DNA of 64,000 bases from Gelatoporia subvermispora B. Taxonomy: Eukaryota; Basidiomycota; Agaricomycetes; Polyporales; Gelatoporiaceae. The position numbers were made by a program, and so were the translations under genes. This document shows, in pieces, positions 59,036 through 64,000 of this stretch. Every line of letters starts with the position of its first letter. The stretch's first letter is position 1. The DNA is taken from NCBI GenBank assembly GCA_000320605.2, contig KB445823.1:69961-133960 (forward strand). The letters run 5' to 3'. The notes under the pieces were generated by a model. It was not told the origin of the DNA. It worked only from the letters and a program-made list of their open reading frames with translations, and made no database searches.

Positions 59036-60500
59036 CTCTGGACCTGAGGAAAATATGGGTCAATGGAGCGCCTCGAACGAGGTTACCTTATGTACCTCTG
59101 CGGGCATGAGTGATTATATGCTGTGCAAGCGGTTATAGTTTTTCAAGGGGCACTGGAGCTGTGCCACGATTCACGAGGTGGATTCCGAAGCAGCCCACAA
59201 GCCGACATAATGCACCTAGGAGACCCCGGATATCGGTACAGTATCACTTACCGCCAGGTTTGAGAAGCGTGGAGGCAACAACATAGAATAGACCACGGCC
59301 CCAATTCTCCGCCGGAAGTCTGCCATTTGATACTATGTCAGAAACACAGTAACACGCTTCGAGGAATTGCACCTCCGAGACCCCAAGCAATCAACCGGTG
59401 CATTGACACAGTATGCCATAATGAAGTAGCACAGAGCACTATGCCCGAACTCATGTTGTCCTCAACCAATCCGACTGTCCCATAATCCTGACCAAGATAT
59501 GCGGCACTGGTACTCACTAATGAAACATGTTTTTGGCGCAGCCCCGTACTGACAGCCCAGTACCTTCTCTGCCAATGTCGAGAGCAGGTCTGCTGATAAT
59601 AATTTCGACGTATCGGTCGGCGTTCGCCCTGTGCCCATCGTCCAACCACACATACTCGGGAGCCGGGAGCGGCATCATTAGTTAGCGTTGAATGCGTGCG
59701 CTGATGCCCAAATACCGACGCACTCACCTCTCTAACGATCTTGCGCAGCACCTGTACCACATGCTACTTCTTGATTTTTATGTCACTAGCCCGCTGCTGC
59801 CGAACCACCGATCATATGGTGCTCAACGGCGGACTCTGTGGCAATGTCATATTAACAATTGCCAGGGAGCAGACTTCCTATACTTGTTGTTGAGTCTGTG
59901 AAAGGTCTCTTCGTTGAAGGAAGCGGGTGCTTGATCGGTTCCACCTGACAACATTGACACGGACATCGCGTTCACGTCCAGGAATAATGCCAGATGGTCA
60001 TTGTGAAGGGTGTTCTGGTACAGAAGTACTCGGAAAACCATTCTGTTTGCTGATGTAGTCCCGCGGTGCGTTCCCGGAGGGATGATCTTGATTTCCTGTA
60101 TGTGTGCCACGTAAGTTCTTGACCCGAAAGACGCCCTCGACATTCGTTATTCTCGAGTATGTCTCCTCAACTTCTAGTAAAAGCATTGCTTAGCCACATC
60201 TGAAGTGAGTAGCTGAAGGCTCAACGATCAATTCCACATGTGTCTTTTCAGCCGAGGCGACCAGGCGACGGCTGATAGCATGTTACACCACCAAGTATGG
60301 AGGTTGAAGCCTCACGGGTGCCGGTCAGTGGCGGTCGCGTGGCTAGACTAGGAGACTTCTGTATGTATTGTCAGTATCCACGAGAAAGTCTATCTCCTGA
60401 CTATCGTCTCTGGATCAGCATAGTAAATCCGAGTACTTCCAACCAGGAACAATGTCAGCTGTTACTTCGGACGTACAGACGCTAGATCATCTCCTCGTCC
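59036..60500. repeat. Inverted-duplication arm 2, block flanking the DUF6534 gene
   Basis: Reverse-complement counterpart of 41300-42480. It runs from just upstream of copy C to about 60450 and keeps the same order and distance from the DUF6534 gene as in arm 1. Frames are short and interrupted (59338-59760 minus is the longest). The block is probably decayed sequence carried along in the duplication. Confidence 0.55.
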
Positions 60501-60702
60501 CTTGTGCACAGTTGTTCACGAGATTTGGTGATAGCTCAACCGGATCCGACGAGTTTCAGTCTACACGGCATTTAAGTCAACCGTAAGACAGGCTCATTCA
60601 CTTGGTATCAAGTAGTTTGACGAACCGGAAGGCCAAATCAAGTCACCCATTTGTGTGAATTCTTTACGCGACCAAGGTAATTAGGGCGATATTGTTATTA
60701 TT

Positions 60703-60791
60703 GGCCGACTAGCTCAGTTGGTTAGAGCGTGGTACTAATATGATTTCATTGTGTTATGCCAAGGTCGTCAGTTCGATCCTGGCGTTGGCCA
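60703..60791 (+). tRNA. tRNA-Ile (anticodon AAU) with 15-nt intron
   Basis: Cloverleaf by eye: acceptor GGCCGAC pairs with GTTGGCC (one G-U), D-arm GCTC/GAGC with loop AGTTGGTTA, anticodon stem TGGTA/TGCCA, loop CTAATAA, T-arm GTCAG/CTGGC with loop TTCGATC, discriminator A at 60791. The loop is interrupted after position 37 by a 15-nt intron (TGATTTCATTGTGTT), the normal site for eukaryotic nuclear tRNA introns. Anticodon AAU reads Ile codons AUU/AUC/AUA after A34 to inosine editing. Confidence 0.95.
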
Positions 60792-60880
60792 TTCTTTTGT
60801 TTCCCTTATGTCTCGGTTTGCCTCGTACCAGCTCGCTACATAGAAGGGACTCGAAACAGTTTGCGTCAATGTCCACTTTA

Positions 60881-61734
60881 CAGTTTTATACCGGCCGGTG
60901 GGACACCAAAATCTTGTTCATCACCTGAGACGTAGAGAACCCAATTTTTCTACATAATGAGCACACCGATGTAAACTACAGGTCTTAAACATTATTTCAG
61001 TTCTACTTTGAGCACAACATCCATGAGGAAGTACGACCGCGAGGCCCATCAGTTGCAATTCCTGTTATCAGTCAAAAACCGGCCGATGGGACAGTGTCAC
61101 ATTACGCGGCTACTTACCATATAAGGTATCGCGGGTAGATAAGATGTCACGCGCACAGGTGGCTCACCTGCGGAGTAACCTCTCGCATATCTCTTTTATT
61201 CTCGAATCGGGTTTGGAAAACTTGATCTAGAAGACTCTGGCGAATTACATATGATGTACACAAAATTTTGTGATATAAAAGTTGTGTGCTGCTTCAGTAT
61301 TCCTTAAACTGGCTCTAAGTGGGACACATGTAACGTGACAATGAGAGTGATGTGCGTGACATGGTGATCTGGCCATGTATAATGCGGAAATATTCCTGTG
61401 GCATTTCCACCTCTCTTGACCTCAAAATTTCGTGTCATGTAATGTATATGGTGCTGACATAGCACACTATCAAAAAAACAAAGGATAATTCGGAGTAGAA
61501 GATGTTCTGCAGCCCATAAGAGTGCTCAACCGAAATTGCCTATTCCAGTTTTCCCACGAACTTGACTCATTGCGAGAGCAATTCAGACAAGAAAAAATTA
61601 AAAAATCACGTTCATATGGCCAGTGGGGTATGTATGCATGATACATTCGCAATCTAGGATGAAAGGAAGTGCGGAAGGCAGGAGGGGCATTTGTCCCACT
61701 GGCCGGTAGTGTCCCACCGGCCGGTATAAAACTG
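60881..61734. mobile_element. MITE, Tc1/mariner-like, complete
   Basis: An 854-bp element bounded by 26-bp perfect terminal inverted repeats, 60881-60906 and 61709-61734, beginning CAGTTTTATACCGGCCGG, and flanked by a TA dinucleotide on both sides (60879-60880, 61735-61736), the target duplication of Tc1/mariner/pogo transposons. Nested subterminal copies of the motif CCGGCCGATGGGACA lie at 61079-61093 and, inverted and slightly changed, at 61692-61706. The interior is AT-rich and encodes no transposase, so it is non-autonomous. Perfect termini suggest recent insertion. Confidence 0.93.
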
Positions 61735-62084
61735 TAGTACTGGCAAGTACTCCGCGGTATCGTGCATGAGTTCGTGCATAAAGTCTATTGTAGGTTCCTG
61801 GCATCGGATATCGCCTTATGAGCCGTGTCACACGCTATCATCAGGCCCAAGAGTATCGATGGGGCTGGGAATAATCTTCGACGCCACACCGTTTGGCCCA
61901 GATATTGAGCGTAGACAGTCGGTATCAACACTCTACGTCGTACTTGCAGGTGCACAGGACTGCACAGGACTGCACCAAGAGCAATGTCTCACCCATGCGT
62001 GAAGCACTTGAAGACTTGGGGGCAACACGATGGCCCGTTTGCTTGCTTATTATTCTGTTTCTGGGCAGCTGCGCAGCCCCACAC
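61735..62084. other. Intergenic region
   Basis: Between the MITE and the 3' end of PPR-like gene 5. A short tandem repeat of TGCACAGGAC-like units lies near 61950-61973. No gene. Confidence 0.5.
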
Positions 62085-63515
62085 CTACTTCAGCCCATCT
62101 CGCCCACTCTCCCTTACGTCCACTCCAGAGGGGCGCCTCCGGCCCTTCGTCTGCAGCGAATGCAAGCGCCGATAGAATGTGCGCACGTCTTCCTCGAGCG
62201 GCGCGTATTTCGCATCGTGCGCAGCAAGGAATGCAGCGAGGTCACCGAGCAATTTCAGCGTCGAGCGCATGTCACCTGCGAGTGCTGCAGCATACTTGTC
62301 GCGTTGCGCACTCCCTGCCCCTGCCGCTCGTTCCTGGAGCGCGGGATTCTTGTGCGGCTTGGACGTGCGGGTGGGCCTTTTCGTCTCGAGGTCCCCGACG
62401 ATATCTAGAAGGGAGCAGAGATTCAGGCGGAACATCCGGAGGCGGAAGTGATGCGGGGTAGATGCAGCGTCCGCGTCAGAATCCAGACGCTCTGGTGAAT
62501 CGTGGTGCTTTATCAGGTCTACGAGGTGCTGGATCGACTTGAAATGAGCTTGAATTGTGTTAATGGTCTCTGAGTGCCTCTTGAGTTGTCTCTTGTCCAC
62601 TTCAAGTACTGGCTTTGGTAGTCGATGGAGTAACAGTGAGGACATATCACGAAGAGACATGGCATCTCGACTCTGGATCAAGGCAGTCAACATGAGAGCG
62701 GGGAAGTCTGCAATTAGCATACATACAGATACATTTCCGGCGGTGGGAGCTTCGGTCGCACGAGGCAATTTCGAGAGTTCTGCAAGCAACTTGTGGGTGC
62801 GGGAAGTGGGCTTCAATTCGGCGTACTTGAACATTTGTAAGATCTCGCTCGGCTCCATTCTCTCTTTCCTCCGCACGAATGAGACGATCATCCAGTTGAG
62901 CATCTCCACCGTCGTGCTACCCGTCAACTCAATCTGCACGCGCACCAAGCCCGCAAGCCACGCCCATCGCTTGCGTGACACCAGATTGAACGCGACAAAG
63001 TGATACAAGTCCGCGTCTGTGTCGCGCGTGAGCCGGTCCGCCATGTAGAGCAAGTGTAGCACCAGAACTGGCGCAGCCGACTGTTCATCGAGCACCCGCA
63101 GAACGAGGCTCCGTCTCCGGGAGGGGTTGGTCAGCCAGAAGAGAATATCCACGCCCCGTGGGTCGTCCTGGACGAGGGCGAGCAACTCTTGGGCTTGGGC
63201 TTTGCCAGGCGGGGAGAAGCGCGCGACTTTCATGATGGAGACAATTGCATTGACAGCGTCAGAAGTAGTTTCGAGGTCCTGAGGTGATTCCTTGGTCAGG
63301 GATGATGGCACGCTCGGGCTCAAGTCGGCAACGGAGCGCAAACTTTCGCCACTTGGCGCAATCGTAGTCTGAGTGCGACGCTGGAAGCCTTTTCCGTTTT
63401 TGAAGAGAGCAGACTTGTAAGACTCATAGCGTTTACGGAGCTGTATGCAAGATCCAGGAAGGGTATATCGCTTGCAGAGGCCATGGGATATAATTGTATG
63501 GCCAACTAGTCGCAT
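62085..63515 (-). CDS. PPR-like helical-repeat protein 5 of 5
   Basis: Intronless, 476 residues from the Met at 63515 (63587 is an alternative in the same frame). N-terminus MRLVGHTIISHGLCKRYTLP is basic and acid-free, consistent with mitochondrial import. The signature module is clear: RKRWAWLAGLVRVQIELTGS with TTVEMLNWMIVSFVRRKERM, then EPSEILQMFKYAELKPTSRT and HKLLAELSKLP, aligned with W-x-W-x(2)-L-V-x-LQ-x(2)-L-G-x-TT-x(2)-LN in genes 1-4. A later segment contains two helix-rich stretches and a Lys/Arg-rich tail. It is the most diverged member of the group and lies 13 kb from the others, beyond the second inverted arm. Confidence 0.74.
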   Translation of the reverse strand: MRLVGHTIISHGLCKRYTLPGSCIQLRKRYESYKSALFKNGKGFQRRTQTTIAPSGESLRSVADLSPSVPSSLTKESPQDLETTSDAVNAIVSIMKVARFSPPGKAQAQELLALVQDDPRGVDILFWLTNPSRRRSLVLRVLDEQSAAPVLVLHLLYMADRLTRDTDADLYHFVAFNLVSRKRWAWLAGLVRVQIELTGSTTVEMLNWMIVSFVRRKERMEPSEILQMFKYAELKPTSRTHKLLAELSKLPRATEAPTAGNVSVCMLIADFPALMLTALIQSRDAMSLRDMSSLLLHRLPKPVLEVDKRQLKRHSETINTIQAHFKSIQHLVDLIKHHDSPERLDSDADAASTPHHFRLRMFRLNLCSLLDIVGDLETKRPTRTSKPHKNPALQERAAGAGSAQRDKYAAALAGDMRSTLKLLGDLAAFLAAHDAKYAPLEEDVRTFYRRLHSLQTKGRRRPSGVDVRESGRDGLK

Positions 63516-63587
63516 CGGTCGGTTAGGTCGACAGAGCTGAAGCTCGCAGTTTCCCAGAACGCTGCAGAAAGTGACATGGTAGTTCAA

Positions 63588-63834
63588 GATGAGCGCAAAA
63601 CCATGAAAATCACATACCTATCAGTATGGGTATCGTTGTAGTGCGGCCATCGGGTTTGTGGTCGACCACGGACCGACTTGGGAGAGTCGAGAGTACGTGA
63701 TCGCGTCTGCCCAGCGCGTCCGCTAGATTTGGTAGGCCCGGTTGATCCGGGGCGCGATACACAGCGCTGGACTCCAATCAGTACTACTGAATTTACCTCT
63801 TCATTCAATTTGCTCTGCTCCAGATACGCACTAT
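63588..63834. other. Divergent intergenic region
   Basis: Promoter region between PPR-like gene 5 (-) and the gene starting at 63835 (+). Nothing else seen. Confidence 0.5.
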
Positions 63835-64000
63835 ATGTCCTCGAAACCAAATGGGGTTTCGAACCCCACTGGCAGTTCTTTGGAATCAGATATCGCACTC
63901 CTCCAGCGCATCCTGCAGCAAACGGAATCCGAGGGCGACGATGCTGATGTCACAGAGCTCTTGCGGCGCCTTGACTCTGCGGATGGCATCGCTAGAGATG
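63835..64000 (+). CDS. Start of an unrecognised gene, cut by the window end
   Basis: ATG at 63835 opens a frame that stays open for 55 codons to the window edge: GVSNPTGSSLESDIALLQRI, then LLRRLDSADGIARD. The composition (Leu, Gln, Asp, Glu heptads) points to a helical or coiled-coil start of a small acidic protein. The product cannot be named from this fragment. Confidence 0.6.
   Translation, partial: MSSKPNGVSNPTGSSLESDIALLQRILQQTESEGDDADVTELLRRLDSADGIARD

Noticed and set aside
42700..59100. Mating-type (pheromone receptor, B locus) interpretation of the multi-pass membrane proteins
   Set aside because: The helices and spacing fit DUF6534 (YYYF, LDTIHQAL, NTGL motifs), not STE3-type receptors, and no short CaaX pheromone precursor was seen near them.
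60820..60880. Coding reading of the tRNA region (+ frame 60740-60928)
   Set aside because: The frame starts inside the tRNA intron and runs into the MITE terminal repeat.

Overview
The window reads as nuclear DNA of a filamentous basidiomycete, most likely a wood-decay type Agaricomycete. Protein-coding genes are cut by many short introns (mostly 45-70 nt, GT-AG with CTGAC/CTAAC-like branch sites), genes lie on both strands without operons, and several products belong to families typical of these fungi (DUF6534 membrane proteins, DUF4246, DUF3292, Chs4/Skt5, multi-exon type-B carboxylesterase). I rebuilt splice models by hand wherever reading frame, splice sites and family similarity agreed; no alignment or database search was run, so family names are recognition from residue patterns.

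Left part (0-32 kb), mainly housekeeping: AhpC/TSA_2 redox protein (738-1786, +), F-box protein (1952-4350, -), secreted carboxylesterase (5051-7486, -), a 3.2 kb stretch without a supportable gene, a Chs4/Skt5-like chitin synthase activator ending in a CaaX box (10700-12424, +), DUF3292 membrane protein (12744-15758, -), mitochondrial 3-methylcrotonyl-CoA carboxylase alpha subunit (16123-19148, -), an unrecognised 386-residue protein (19947-21218, +), Pin1-type prolyl isomerase (21617-22301, -), a small polytopic membrane protein (23298-24167, -), DUF4246 protein (24908-26854, +), an MFS transporter (27043-29471, -) and UDP-glucose 4-epimerase (30322-31998, -).

Right part (32-64 kb), a dynamic accessory region: an ankyrin-repeat gene of uncertain start, then a family of five intronless genes for probably mitochondrial helical-repeat (PPR-like) proteins at 35.4-37.1 (-), 37.5-39.3 (+), 45.4-46.6 (+), 47.5-49.4 (+) and 62.1-63.5 kb (-). 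Between them lie an isocitrate lyase/PEP mutase family enzyme (39.5-40.7 kb, -), a MOSC/mARC-like protein with a duplicated last exon (49.7-51.9 kb, -) and three DUF6534-type membrane protein genes. Two of these (42.7-44.7 kb + and 59.0-57.1 kb -) sit in a large inverted duplication that encloses PPR-like genes 3 and 4; the third (54.3-56.2 kb, +) is inside the loop. An intron-containing tRNA-Ile(AAU) (60703-60791) stands next to a complete 854-bp MITE with 26-bp perfect terminal inverted repeats and TA target duplication (60881-61734). The window ends inside the first exon of a further + strand gene (63835 onward).

The most interesting signal is the repeated, diverging PPR-like family co-located with duplicated membrane-protein genes and repeats. 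It resembles, in architecture only, rapidly evolving restorer-of-fertility-like PPR clusters; this functional parallel is inference.
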